Origin: Providencia sp.
GTDB taxonomy: Bacteria > Pseudomonadota > Gammaproteobacteria > Enterobacterales > Enterobacteriaceae
DNA: 64,000 nt
Assembly (NCBI RefSeq): GCF_003533305.1
Contig: NZ_DOEH01000023.1
Location: forward strand, 336,742-400,741
Direction of reading: 5' to 3'
Shown here piece after piece: positions 1 to 9,324 of the stretch; within the stretch, counting starts at the first letter, position 1, and each line of letters starts with the position of its first letter. Made by a program: the position numbers and the translations under genes. Below the pieces are notes generated by a model. The model worked only from the letters and a program-made list of their open reading frames with translations, was not told the origin of the DNA and made no database searches.

Positions 1-142
1 CCTCTCTTTTAATTTGTATTCTTTCTTTGCAGCAATGTGCTTTATTTTTATAGCGCTATTATCCAATATGCATGACTTATGATGTAGTTATAGGTGGCAT
101 TTAATGGATTTAATTTCTTGAAATAATAATGGGAATATATGT

Positions 143-676
143 ATGAACTTTAAAAAAATGTCGAGTAACGTCGTTAGTATTATTGCATTGGGCTCTATTC
201 TCGGTGGGGCAGTTATTGCTAATGCTGCTGATGGTGTAGAAAGGAAAATTACGCTAACCGCCCAAATCAGTGATGGTATCTATGTAACAAAGCCTGATGG
301 GAAAACGTGGTATACCACGGAAGAATTAGAGTCCGTTGATCATAAGCAAAGTGCTTTTGCTAAAACATTAGATGTGCGGGTTTGGACTAAAGGTGAGAAA
401 TTTAATGTTTCAATGATTCAGCCTCTTATTATTCAACGTAATGATGGTGCCTATCGCTTAAAAGATACTAAGGTTAGTTTTGGCGGACCTGCAAATATCT
501 TAGATTATGGTAAACCACCAGTTTCTATCACACAGAATTTAGTCGGTGATGGTGGTTTTGATGATATTTATAAACTGAATATTGGCGCTACCGCACCAAC
601 AAGTACAGGCGCAGCAGGCGAGACTAATGGCGCATATAGTGGTGATCTCGTCATGTTATTTGAACCATCTGCATAG
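143..676 (+). CDS. CS1-type (alpha-class) major fimbrial subunit
   Basis: This 177-residue secreted protein has a signal peptide ending near residue 29 (VIANA before ADGVERKI). The mature part is a pilin with a hydrophobic beta-strand start (ERKITLTAQIS) and ends NGAYSGDLVMLFEPSA. That ending is typical of the CS1/CFA/I/Cbl class, whose subunits lack the disulfide of type 1 pilins; no cysteine is present here. It is the first gene of an operon whose usher, chaperones and tip protein follow, so it is probably the shaft subunit. The 142 bases upstream hold no other gene and the operon promoter could lie there. The class is firm; the exact pilus type is not. Confidence 0.85.
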   Translation: MNFKKMSSNVVSIIALGSILGGAVIANAADGVERKITLTAQISDGIYVTKPDGKTWYTTEELESVDHKQSAFAKTLDVRVWTKGEKFNVSMIQPLIIQRNDGAYRLKDTKVSFGGPANILDYGKPPVSITQNLVGDGGFDDIYKLNIGATAPTSTGAAGETNGAYSGDLVMLFEPSA

Positions 677-720
677 AAATAAGGTTATTATCTAGTGAAT
701 TAGTAGGCACAAATCAAATT

Positions 721-3006
721 ATGTTTAATGTTATTATTACAGAGTCAGAAATATGGCGTTATAAATTTAAGATGTGCCTACTAGCTATTTATGTCGGTTT
801 ATATAGCCATGGCGTAAAAGCGGATAGCACATCTTTAGTATTTAAAACTCCTCCGGGTTTTGAAAATATCAACGTGGGAAAAGCGTCAGGTTTTTTAGTA
901 ACCTATAATGGTAATGCTTTACCAGGTTATGCTACTTACAATTTAAGTACTAAAATATTATCTATTGATAGTAGACGCTATAAGGAAAATGCTTTTAATT
1001 CTAAGGATGTTAAAAATGTAAACGAAATACTGAAACGTATTAATTTTGAAAAATGTGAACGAGGTTGTGAGATTCAAGTAGATAATAACGATGTATCTAT
1101 TGATAAATTAAATCAAACCATATCTATTTTTGATAAAAATTCAAAATATATTACACCTCAAACTGATTTTAGCTTAGTGCATAATCAGACTATAGATATT
1201 AAGGGTAATAATGATGGTTATCGGAGTGCTAATATATCAGGGAATGGTTATATTGGTCTTCCATCACAAATGTATGGCTATTTTAATTGGTATTATAATA
1301 ATCGTACCTATCAAAATACTCAATCTAGTAACTCTGCGATATCAACTTATTACCTTCAGAAAAATTTTGATAAATACTATGTAAGAGCGGGAAAACAAAA
1401 TTCACTTGATTATTATGCAGGGGCTATAAATTCTGTTATTTCGCCAAGTTATAATAGTTTTTTGACTGTAGGAAGTCAGGATAATTTCAGCCGTGAAACT
1501 AAGCAGAATGGCGCAGATGTATTAACCTTTTTTGCCATGAGCGAAGGTAGCGTTGATATTGAGCGAGATGGACGAGTATTGCTCAATCGTTCCTCTAGTG
1601 TTGGTAAAAATGAAATTGATTACCGCATGCTTCCTAGTGGTTATTATCCTGTAGAGATAATTTACTTTGATAAAAACGGTCGAGAAATAGGTCGTGAAAG
1701 CCAGATGATCAATAATGTTAATTATGGCAATCAGGGTGATAATTGGCATATTACAGCGGGGAAACAATTATACGATGATAGTAATATTTTGGAAGTTGGT
1801 GTCGGTCACGATATGCAAGGTTATTATGGTAACCTACTGGCATTAGCCGCTGATAATGGCAAATGGACGACTGATATTAATATTAACAAACCATTATTAT
1901 TTGATGAGCAAGTGTTTCAGCCTACAATAGGGTTCCGAGCGGGTGAAAAAGGAATCGGTGGATATGCTAGTTTGGCTGTCGGTAATAGCGAACTTGGTAG
2001 CATTACGGCATCTTATTATCAGCAAGATGATGTATCTGATGCATATTATACGGCCAATAGCAGCTCTATTAGCTATTCTCGTAACTTTGGTGCCAATTTA
2101 GTTTCATATTCATATGGTCGTTTCTATAGCAGTGATTATCAGCAACTCCAAATTAGCCGTTTGTTTACCGGCGAGACATTTTATGCAAATACATCATTAG
2201 GTGTTAAGAGACAAACAAATTTTGGGGATGGAGTTTACCTGAATCTAACTCTATCCTATAAAGATAGTCAGACGCGCTTAAATATTTATAACTCGAGTGG
2301 TGATATTGCTTATTCAGCGAGTTATCAAAAAGAGTGGATTGATCAGTTCGGCTCTACGACTGCGAATATTGATTATGGGCATAATAAAGACAACGATAGT
2401 ATTACTTTAAGTGCAGGGCGATCTGGGTCTTTAGGTGAGTTAAATACTTCAGTTGGTTTTGATCGTAATAACACTCAGAGTAGTATTTATTATCGTGGTG
2501 GATTATCTGTCAGTAAATATGGTGTTTATCCTGGCCGTTATAATAATAGTGGTTCAGTATTATTAGTAGATACCCCTGCTAATGATGGCGGTAGCTATTA
2601 TGGGTTTAATGTATTTGGCAACCCTGTGAAGAGTGGGCTAATATATTCAGTTCCAATTAATAGTTATAAGCCAATCGGTTATGCATCGGTTTCAAATAAT
2701 AATGCAGAAGATATTGATATGCAAATTGAGGTTCCTGTTAATGTACTTAAGAGTCATCCTGGGCAGGTTTATTACTCTAAGGCTTTAGTTAATATCAATC
2801 AAATATATAGCGGATTTATGCGTAATAAACTGGGTGAGCCTATATCCGGAACGCTTAGCAATGGGGAACCCGTTTACCGAAATGGATTATTTTCTTTCAA
2901 CTCAGAAAAATTAATTAAAGATATATCTTTAATTCATGGTGACGTTAATTATAAATGTGATTTGACGTTAAAAAAAGATAATGGTTATGTTTGTATTCCA
3001 CTGTAA
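721..3006 (+). CDS. Alpha-class fimbrial outer-membrane usher (CooC/CfaC-like)
   Basis: The 761-residue protein is shorter than the 800-870 residues of type 1 ushers, as expected for CS1-class ushers. A signal peptide runs to about residue 35 (GVKA/DS). After it come an N-terminal domain, a long run of alternating aromatic/polar strands forming the outer-membrane pore, and a small C-terminal domain. It would take chaperone-bound subunits from the periplasm and thread the pilus outward. It starts 44 bases after the first pilin. No strong ribosome site precedes the ATG used; a second ATG at 772 would give a shorter leader. Identification rests on length, context and strand pattern. Confidence 0.85.
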   Translation: MFNVIITESEIWRYKFKMCLLAIYVGLYSHGVKADSTSLVFKTPPGFENINVGKASGFLVTYNGNALPGYATYNLSTKILSIDSRRYKENAFNSKDVKNVNEILKRINFEKCERGCEIQVDNNDVSIDKLNQTISIFDKNSKYITPQTDFSLVHNQTIDIKGNNDGYRSANISGNGYIGLPSQMYGYFNWYYNNRTYQNTQSSNSAISTYYLQKNFDKYYVRAGKQNSLDYYAGAINSVISPSYNSFLTVGSQDNFSRETKQNGADVLTFFAMSEGSVDIERDGRVLLNRSSSVGKNEIDYRMLPSGYYPVEIIYFDKNGREIGRESQMINNVNYGNQGDNWHITAGKQLYDDSNILEVGVGHDMQGYYGNLLALAADNGKWTTDININKPLLFDEQVFQPTIGFRAGEKGIGGYASLAVGNSELGSITASYYQQDDVSDAYYTANSSSISYSRNFGANLVSYSYGRFYSSDYQQLQISRLFTGETFYANTSLGVKRQTNFGDGVYLNLTLSYKDSQTRLNIYNSSGDIAYSASYQKEWIDQFGSTTANIDYGHNKDNDSITLSAGRSGSLGELNTSVGFDRNNTQSSIYYRGGLSVSKYGVYPGRYNNSGSVLLVDTPANDGGSYYGFNVFGNPVKSGLIYSVPINSYKPIGYASVSNNNAEDIDMQIEVPVNVLKSHPGQVYYSKALVNINQIYSGFMRNKLGEPISGTLSNGEPVYRNGLFSFNSEKLIKDISLIHGDVNYKCDLTLKKDNGYVCIPL

Positions 3007-3026
3007 ATAGGCTATAAGGGCACGAT

Positions 3027-3704
3027 ATGCTGAGGTTATTTCTGTTATGTATTTTATTCGTTCAATTTGGCAATGCTTGGGCGGTCGGACAATTATTAGT
3101 TACACCAGCAAGTACAACTGTTGCATCAAAACAATCACGTATTATAACGATTAGAAATACAGGTGATGCGCCAATATATGTAGATGTATCGCTATTTCAT
3201 GTTGAGAATCCAGGCCTGACTCCTGAGATTAAAACGTCGATTCAGGAAATGTTAGAACCAAATATTATCGCTTCACCTACTAAGATATCACTTGGTCCAG
3301 GGCAAAGTCGTGAAGTTAAGTTAGTTGGTCTAAACGCTCCAGTAAAAGAGACTGTATATCGATTATATGTACTTCCAGTCTCATCTTTTAATGTTATTGG
3401 AGGCAAGGAGGCTAATAAAAAAATTTCCGCACCCACTGTAATTTCTGTAGGTTATGGCGTTTTAGTACGGGTATTACCCGATGGTGAAGTACATCAAGAA
3501 CTAACATATGAATGTAAATCGGATGGAATGTTGTTAATTAATAATGGCAACACTCGAGCAGATTTAATGAATGTGACTACAGATGATAGTAAGCAGAAGG
3601 CAATATCTCGTCTTAGTGTTTATCCGTCTACACCCGTACATTTTTCTTATAAGAGTTTTGTGGCTAAATTTAAAGGTAAAGAATTTTCTGCCTCTTGTAA
3701 ATAA
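3027..3704 (+). CDS. Periplasmic fimbrial chaperone, alpha class (first copy)
   Basis: This 225-residue PapD-fold chaperone has a signal peptide to about residue 19 (NAWA). The N-terminal Ig domain shows QLLVTPASTTVASKQSR and a strand ETVYRLYVLPV, the position used for donor-strand complementation of subunits. The second Ig domain ends in KEFSASCK; its two cysteines (YECKSD and the terminal SCK) could pair. It would hold one of the two pilin subunits folded for the usher. Its stop codon overlaps the next start (TAATG at 3702-3706), indicating translational coupling. A second chaperone lies two genes on, so each may serve a different subunit. Confidence 0.85.
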   Translation: MLRLFLLCILFVQFGNAWAVGQLLVTPASTTVASKQSRIITIRNTGDAPIYVDVSLFHVENPGLTPEIKTSIQEMLEPNIIASPTKISLGPGQSREVKLVGLNAPVKETVYRLYVLPVSSFNVIGGKEANKKISAPTVISVGYGVLVRVLPDGEVHQELTYECKSDGMLLINNGNTRADLMNVTTDDSKQKAISRLSVYPSTPVHFSYKSFVAKFKGKEFSASCK

Positions 3705-4237
3705 TGGTGGTGAAAATGAGTTTTAATAAATTAGCATTATTGTTGATATTTATTAGTTTTATTTCTCAAGCGGAAGTTACTATTCACGGAAATAAAAGTA
3801 TTGAAATAATAGGTGAAGTTGTAGAGGAAGACAATTTTGAAGTCACGGATGGAAATGGAGGTTGGTATAACGAGCTTGAGTTAAAGCAGCAAGAGATAAA
3901 TTCTCCGTATCAAGTTGACGCACGGGTTCATGTATTATCAACCAACCCAAATTTTATGGTTACTCTGCAAAATATTGTTGTTTTAAGAAATGATTCAAAA
4001 GGTTTATCTTTTGCACCAGCTGAAGTTATTTTTTCGAGTATTCAGGGTGAGACTAAAAAATTAAAGCCAATGGAAAGTCAGAGTTTTACTAATCCGGATG
4101 TACCGGTTGGTGCTGATAGTGAAGGCGAGTATACACTTAGTATATCGGCGAATGCTCCAATCGGTAGTAATCAAGATATCTCAGGTGCTTATGTTGGTGA
4201 GATTGCACTTATTTTTGAACCTTCAGCTTCGGATTAG
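3704..4237 (+). CDS. Second CS1-type pilin subunit
   Basis: The 177-residue secreted protein is similar in layout to the first pilin of this operon. It has an N-terminal leader (cleavage near SQA/EV), a WYNELELKQQE stretch matching WYTTEELESVD of the first pilin, and the same closing strand (SGAYVGEIALIFEPSASD). It is probably a minor or alternative subunit. The start overlaps the chaperone stop. A second ATG at 3716 is better placed behind GGTGG and would still leave a full leader, so the true start may be four codons later. Confidence 0.8.
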   Translation: MVVKMSFNKLALLLIFISFISQAEVTIHGNKSIEIIGEVVEEDNFEVTDGNGGWYNELELKQQEINSPYQVDARVHVLSTNPNFMVTLQNIVVLRNDSKGLSFAPAEVIFSSIQGETKKLKPMESQSFTNPDVPVGADSEGEYTLSISANAPIGSNQDISGAYVGEIALIFEPSASD

Positions 4238-4244
4238 TTTATAT

Positions 4245-4877
4245 ATGAAATTACGATCTTATCGTTTAGTTGCAGTATTTATTTTTTTATATTCATTTAA
4301 AGTATGGTCTGCAATAGATGTCGTGCCTAAAGTATTGGAATTAACTGGTGATAGTGATCGTATTGCAATAATTAATAATGGTGAGAAAACAGAATTTATT
4401 AATATAAAACTTAAGAAGATAACTAACCCAGGAATTGATTATTCTTTTGAGGATTATATTGATATAAAAGAAGATGACGATCCGAAAATATATTATTCAC
4501 CCTTTAGGATTGCGTTATCACCTAAGCAAAAAAAATATCTTACCGTAAAAAGGGTAAAGGAAGTTTTATTTGAGGAGGTTTATCGTATTGATATAATGCC
4601 TAGCCTACTTCCGGTTTCTAATGGCAATGATTCCGCTGTTATTATTAATATTGGTTTCAGTTCTATTATTCGAAATTACCCTAAGGTTATCAGAAAAGAG
4701 TTTGAGTTTAATTGCGGAAATACACAGGATGTGGCCATAAACAAAGGTAATACTCATATAACTGCAAGGTATATAAGTGGTGATTTAAAAGGTGAGGCTA
4801 TCAATATTTATCCCGGTCAAAAGAAATATTTTCCTCATAAAGACGTTGTTGTGGAAAATCAAACTTGTAGGTTATAG
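4245..4877 (+). CDS. Periplasmic fimbrial chaperone, alpha class (second copy)
   Basis: The open frame extends upstream into the pilin gene, but the ATG at 4245 gives a normal leader (MKLRSYRLVAVF... to VWSA) and lies just after the pilin stop. The product is about 210 residues. It has the two-Ig PapD layout: IDVVPKVLEL at the start, a long acidic insertion (DIKEDDDPK), the strand EEVYRIDIMPS aligned with ETVYRLYVLPV of the first chaperone, and cysteines in FNCGN and QTCRL at the end. It is divergent from the first copy, which suggests a distinct client, perhaps the adjacent pilin or the tip adhesin. Confidence 0.8.
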   Translation: MKLRSYRLVAVFIFLYSFKVWSAIDVVPKVLELTGDSDRIAIINNGEKTEFINIKLKKITNPGIDYSFEDYIDIKEDDDPKIYYSPFRIALSPKQKKYLTVKRVKEVLFEEVYRIDIMPSLLPVSNGNDSAVIINIGFSSIIRNYPKVIRKEFEFNCGNTQDVAINKGNTHITARYISGDLKGEAINIYPGQKKYFPHKDVVVENQTCRL

Positions 4878-4885
4878 GTATTTAG

Positions 4886-5869
4886 ATGAAAATTAATATT
4901 CTTTGTGTTTGCTTGTATCTCATTGTCATTACACTTTTTGAATCCACTTCGGCCTGGGCAGCTTCTGTGTATCCTAAAAGGGTGGGGAACTACTATAGCT
5001 GTAGATTAGAAGATAATGGGAATAATACTAGCAAGGCAACACTTAGCATAGATTATATGGCATACCGAGGGGATTACTCCTTAACTTCACGTGCTATTGC
5101 AGTGGTATTTTATAATTTCAGTGGTAAGCCTATCGGAAGGAACCTTCAACCTAGTAGTGTGATCCTCGATGGCGTTAAGGCAACAACAGTTCATACTATC
5201 CGAGAAGTACAATATTATCGAGCGAGTCTCAGTAAGGTATGGAAAAATACCGATTATTTTGCAGCCGAAATTGTTATTGATAATATCAGTAATAAGTATT
5301 TTAAAGACTGGCCAGCTATGTCGGTTGGGCTTGCGGATCAAGATTCTAGAGGTGACTTTTATGTCAATAATACTGGGGTCGCATATCTTACTTTTGATAA
5401 AACAACGGACAGCTGCTGGCTTGTAGAACCTGAAGATCCACCTCCTCCAGAACAACAAATTACTTTTAATTTTGATTTACCGCAGCGCTGGGACTTAAAA
5501 ACCATTAAACCGGGGAAGTCAGTCATCAATTTAAGTGGCACTGGGAATAACCCATTTTGTATAAATTATAACGGTATGGAAACTGCAGATAATAAATTTA
5601 TTTTAATGGTTAATAGTGATAGTGAAAAAAATAATACATTTAATTTACGTAATCAAAATGATGTTTCTAAAGAGATACAGTATCAACTACGACTCAACAA
5701 TGGAAGTAATGTATTAAGATTTCCTGCAATTGCAGGCCGAAGTTATTCTTTTGATAAAAATGCCACCCAAGTTTGCTTTTTGCCAATTTTTGATATTGAC
5801 GCAGGAAGCAGTCCACAAGCAGGTAATTATAAAGATGTTCTTAACTTTAATATTATTGTAAAACCATAA
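4886..5869 (+). CDS. Fimbrial tip adhesin (CooD/CfaE-like minor subunit)
   Basis: The 327-residue secreted protein has a leader ending near residue 26 (SAWA/AS). It splits into an N-terminal half (about residues 27-180) and a C-terminal half after a proline-rich linker (EPEDPPPPEQQ). The C-terminal half ends NYKDVLNFNIIVKP, like a pilin domain. A lectin/adhesin domain joined by a linker to a pilin domain is the layout of CfaE/CooD tip proteins, which initiate CS1-class pili and bind the host receptor. Gene order (last fimbrial gene, after usher and chaperones) agrees. The receptor cannot be read from sequence. Confidence 0.75.
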   Translation: MKINILCVCLYLIVITLFESTSAWAASVYPKRVGNYYSCRLEDNGNNTSKATLSIDYMAYRGDYSLTSRAIAVVFYNFSGKPIGRNLQPSSVILDGVKATTVHTIREVQYYRASLSKVWKNTDYFAAEIVIDNISNKYFKDWPAMSVGLADQDSRGDFYVNNTGVAYLTFDKTTDSCWLVEPEDPPPPEQQITFNFDLPQRWDLKTIKPGKSVINLSGTGNNPFCINYNGMETADNKFILMVNSDSEKNNTFNLRNQNDVSKEIQYQLRLNNGSNVLRFPAIAGRSYSFDKNATQVCFLPIFDIDAGSSPQAGNYKDVLNFNIIVKP

Positions 5870-5878
5870 GGAGTTTTT

Positions 5879-7021
5879 ATGCCAAATAATTTAATGCTTA
5901 GCACAAAGGCTATTATTCTTGATGCAAGAAAGCCAGAAAATAAAATAAAAGATTTAGTGATTACTGTAGAGAATGAGTCAGGTGAACCAGTTATTGGTCT
6001 TGATGTTACTTTAACACGGCATAGAATTATAAAGTTTCCTGATGTGCCGAATAGTGATGATCCTGCAGTACCAGTGGTGGTTAAAACTGATCAAGAGGGT
6101 AGGTATACACTTAAGGTATCAATGGATTTAGACCCTGGGTTAGCTTGGGCAAGTGAAGGCTTTATTAATGTATCAGTGGTTGCAGATGACGGTAATGTTG
6201 AAAATGTCATAACATCCACAGTAAAAGTATTTTATGGTACTCGTCCAGAAACTTATTTCCTTAATATTAAAACAGACCCAGTTTCGGGGGATTTAGAGTA
6301 TGACCGTTATGAGAAAGAAGATACTACATTCGTAATTGTTTATGGTACTCCACAGCCACCGGAAGCAACCTTGACTCTTAGATTATACTTAGATGGTAAT
6401 ATGCATGAACGGTTTCTGCCAGATCCTGTAAAACAGACAGCTATTGATTTGAGGGCTGTTTTTGATAAGAAAAGCTTTGTAGATGGTGAGCATCACCTTT
6501 ATTATACTTTGTCTGGTGAGCCCGGGAATATTGCAACTTCTTTTGACCTACCATTCAAGATTAGCCGTGGGTCGACAGTCAGAGAATTGAAGTCTATCTC
6601 TATTCCAGACTTGTATAATGGTTATATTAATCAGGCCCATTGGTATGATGGTATTAGCTATGATTTTTCTGAATTGTGTAAGAGTGTCGTTTTTGATGAT
6701 ATTGATGCAACAGTAGAAACGCCTTTAGTGCTTCGATTCTTACCTTTCAATACTGCCGGTGATGAAGTAGAGCTTACAGCCCCTAATGAGGTCAAATTGA
6801 GTCTTGAACAAATTCAGGCAATATATGATGATCCAAAACATTTATATGTAGGCCCTCCGGGTTCTCAAGATGATATTTTCTATGCATTACAGCAAGGTTC
6901 TTTGCATATTGACTACCTTTTGAAAATAAAAAGAATTGAATATCCAAAACTTTCAGCTGTATATCGAGTCTTAGTTGATCTCTTACCGCCTGCAGTTAGA
7001 AATAAATTAATTAATAACTAA
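5879..7021 (+). CDS. Leaderless Ig-like-domain protein, function unknown
   Basis: This 380-residue protein starts nine bases after the tip adhesin gene behind an AGGAG site, so it is very likely cotranscribed with the fimbrial genes. No signal peptide or membrane helix is visible; it begins MPNNLMLSTKAIILDARKPE. The first 110 residues resemble a Big_1/invasin-type Ig domain (NESGEPVIGLDVTLT, then TDQEGRYTLKVS). A second beta-rich module starts around TLTLRLYLDGN, and the rest is unassigned. Only one cysteine is seen. It opens the set of six leaderless beta-rich proteins. Its role and its location in the cell are unknown. Confidence 0.7.
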   Translation: MPNNLMLSTKAIILDARKPENKIKDLVITVENESGEPVIGLDVTLTRHRIIKFPDVPNSDDPAVPVVVKTDQEGRYTLKVSMDLDPGLAWASEGFINVSVVADDGNVENVITSTVKVFYGTRPETYFLNIKTDPVSGDLEYDRYEKEDTTFVIVYGTPQPPEATLTLRLYLDGNMHERFLPDPVKQTAIDLRAVFDKKSFVDGEHHLYYTLSGEPGNIATSFDLPFKISRGSTVRELKSISIPDLYNGYINQAHWYDGISYDFSELCKSVVFDDIDATVETPLVLRFLPFNTAGDEVELTAPNEVKLSLEQIQAIYDDPKHLYVGPPGSQDDIFYALQQGSLHIDYLLKIKRIEYPKLSAVYRVLVDLLPPAVRNKLINN

Positions 7022-7234
7022 TAATTAATATGCCGCATTTAAATATAATACTGAGACTGAAATATTTAAGGTTAAATGTTTTGAGATTTTAAATTAATTA
7101 AAAAGTATTTTAAGCCTGATTCATTGCTGATTTATAAAGCATGACTATTATATTATATTATATTCAGAACCTACTTGACTGGTTAGATTCAGGTATTTGA
7201 ATGCGGTTTTTTTTTTACATTGGTTGGTGATTCT
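7022..7234 (+). other. AT-rich intergenic spacer
   Basis: Very AT-rich spacer between two Ig-like genes. It contains runs such as TATTATATTATATTAT and no clear terminator. A promoter for the downstream genes could lie here, but I cannot pick one. Confidence 0.4.
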
Positions 7235-9286
7235 ATGTTTAAATATTATGGCTTGTTTCCTCCTTATCTTCCACAAATGAATAATGGGATAATTAATGAG
7301 GATGATCTTTCAGTTGATAATAAAATATATGTAGAAATAGCAGAGTATCAACGGGCTGATGTTGCTGATGAAATTAGAGTTAATTTTGATAAAATTAGTT
7401 CAAAACTAAAAGTTATAACTGATCCGAGACACGAATTTCCTGTGCAAATGGTCTTTGATGCAAATATCATCCCAGACGGTGTTTATAAAATAGATTATTC
7501 TGTCACTGATTTTGCAGGAAATACCAGTGAATCACCATTTACGTTTGCCATTGTAGATAGACGGGATAGCGGAACATTGCCAGCACCTATTTTTATTGAT
7601 GCTGATATTAATAATATTATTAACAATAATGATGTTATTTCTAACTTTGGAACACATATTCACGTTCCAATATATCCGAATATGTCTATTGGCGATGAAG
7701 TGGTTCTTTCATTTTGGATTATTGATGATGAAACTAATTTAGTTGCTCCCGGGTCGTCTTATACGATTAAACATCTTATTGTCGGCCAAGATATCACTGA
7801 TGGTTTTGTCACTTTGGTTCCTGAAATCAATATACTCTTAGTTAAACGCGGGAAGGCTAAAGCACGCTATCAGTCAATTGATGCTAGTCAGCATGTTGAA
7901 ACGTCTAAAATTGCCACTGCCATACTCGAATTAGATATCAGTGTTTCTCTTCCGGCTCCTGTGTTTATTGATAATATTCACGGATGGTTAACATCGACAC
8001 AGTTGAGTAAGGGTATTAGAACAAGATGCAGTTATGATGATATGGCTATAGGTGATATTGTTACTTTGTATATTCGTGGTTATACCATGGATAATATCCC
8101 GATTAATGGGACGAGTGCCAATATCATTCACACTGTAACTTTATTTGATGTTGATGACGGTTATTTACTTCTTACCTTTTTGAAAGAAATTGCTGAAAAA
8201 TTAAATTTTGGCTATTTTACTGCTTACTATAAAGTTTTCCGTGCGAATAGAACCAGATACTCCTATTTTAGCAACGTTAAAGTTGATTTGGTGCATATGA
8301 ACCCATTGAGTGCGCCGGTGTTCATGCAAGCAGAAAATGGTGTTATCTATATTTCTGATATAGAAATGGACGATGGTGCTATTGTCCGAGTGTCGTATCC
8401 TGAGATGGCCTTAAATGATACCTTATCAATTTACATCCATGGAACCGATGAGAATGGTCATTTTATTAATAACTCTGGATATCAGAATGTTGTTATTTTA
8501 AATACAGGTGATGTCGCTAATCAGTATTACGACTTTATAGATCCCAAAGAAAAAGCATTACTTGTTCCTAAGAATGGGAAATTACATGCTTACTTCACCG
8601 TTATTTATGCTGATGATGGAGGGTTTTCCTATTCCGAGCAGTCTGATGTCGTTGTTGATAGCAAAATAAGCGATGTTATTACAAATAATGCTGCGCCTTA
8701 TGATTATAATGTCGTACATGTCCGTCCTTATAATTACGCAAGAGTTATTGACGAGCCGGGTACAATATTAAAGCTTTCTTCACCTATTTATACTCAGTTC
8801 GTTGAATCAGGTACGAATACTCATCAGGTAACAATTAATCTAGAAGGTGAAGGACGCTTTAGATTATTATCTTCACATTCAGGTGATGCAAGGATTTCTA
8901 TTGTACAAGCAGCTAACCCCATTATTAGTCGAAGTTTGATGACCCATTTTGGTAATTATATTCTTACCGACGGAAATATTGATTTTTATAATAATTCAAC
9001 CAATGCATTAAGTGATGGCGTTATGCCATGCTGTATATATTTAAGAACCGCCCCTAAAGATAATATAAGTAATGTAAATATTACTAAGGTGTTTGTTCAG
9101 GTTGATGGCAATGCAAAGATTGTGGGTTCTACTGCGATTGGTGGTCAATCTGCAACAATTAATCTTAATGATGACTTTTCATGTGAAATTCAGGTTGTTA
9201 ATACTGTTTCTGAATCAATCTCAGCCATAATTACTTTGCCTGAGAGTCCAGGTACGTTACTTATTTTAAATTTACTATTTCAATAG
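7235..9286 (+). CDS. Leaderless protein with three or more repeated Ig-like modules
   Basis: About 683 residues. The ATG at 7235 has a GGTGA site five bases upstream; the in-frame TTG at 7220 is a weaker choice. No leader is visible. An N-terminal Ig-like domain ends near SPFTFAIVDRRDS. Three modules of about 115-125 residues follow, each opening with LPAPIFIDA, LPAPVFIDN or LSAPVFMQA and carrying a shared core (NMSIGDEVVLSF, DMAIGDIVTLYI, EMALNDTLSIYI). The last 170 residues are a separate beta-rich domain. Repeated Ig modules of this type occur in surface and extracellular proteins of Proteobacteria, but how this one leaves the cell, if it does, is not evident. Confidence 0.7.
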   Translation: MFKYYGLFPPYLPQMNNGIINEDDLSVDNKIYVEIAEYQRADVADEIRVNFDKISSKLKVITDPRHEFPVQMVFDANIIPDGVYKIDYSVTDFAGNTSESPFTFAIVDRRDSGTLPAPIFIDADINNIINNNDVISNFGTHIHVPIYPNMSIGDEVVLSFWIIDDETNLVAPGSSYTIKHLIVGQDITDGFVTLVPEINILLVKRGKAKARYQSIDASQHVETSKIATAILELDISVSLPAPVFIDNIHGWLTSTQLSKGIRTRCSYDDMAIGDIVTLYIRGYTMDNIPINGTSANIIHTVTLFDVDDGYLLLTFLKEIAEKLNFGYFTAYYKVFRANRTRYSYFSNVKVDLVHMNPLSAPVFMQAENGVIYISDIEMDDGAIVRVSYPEMALNDTLSIYIHGTDENGHFINNSGYQNVVILNTGDVANQYYDFIDPKEKALLVPKNGKLHAYFTVIYADDGGFSYSEQSDVVVDSKISDVITNNAAPYDYNVVHVRPYNYARVIDEPGTILKLSSPIYTQFVESGTNTHQVTINLEGEGRFRLLSSHSGDARISIVQAANPIISRSLMTHFGNYILTDGNIDFYNNSTNALSDGVMPCCIYLRTAPKDNISNVNITKVFVQVDGNAKIVGSTAIGGQSATINLNDDFSCEIQVVNTVSESISAIITLPESPGTLLILNLLFQ

Positions 9287-9324
9287 AATTTATTACACGA
9301 CGAATTTTTTATTTAGAGGTTATT

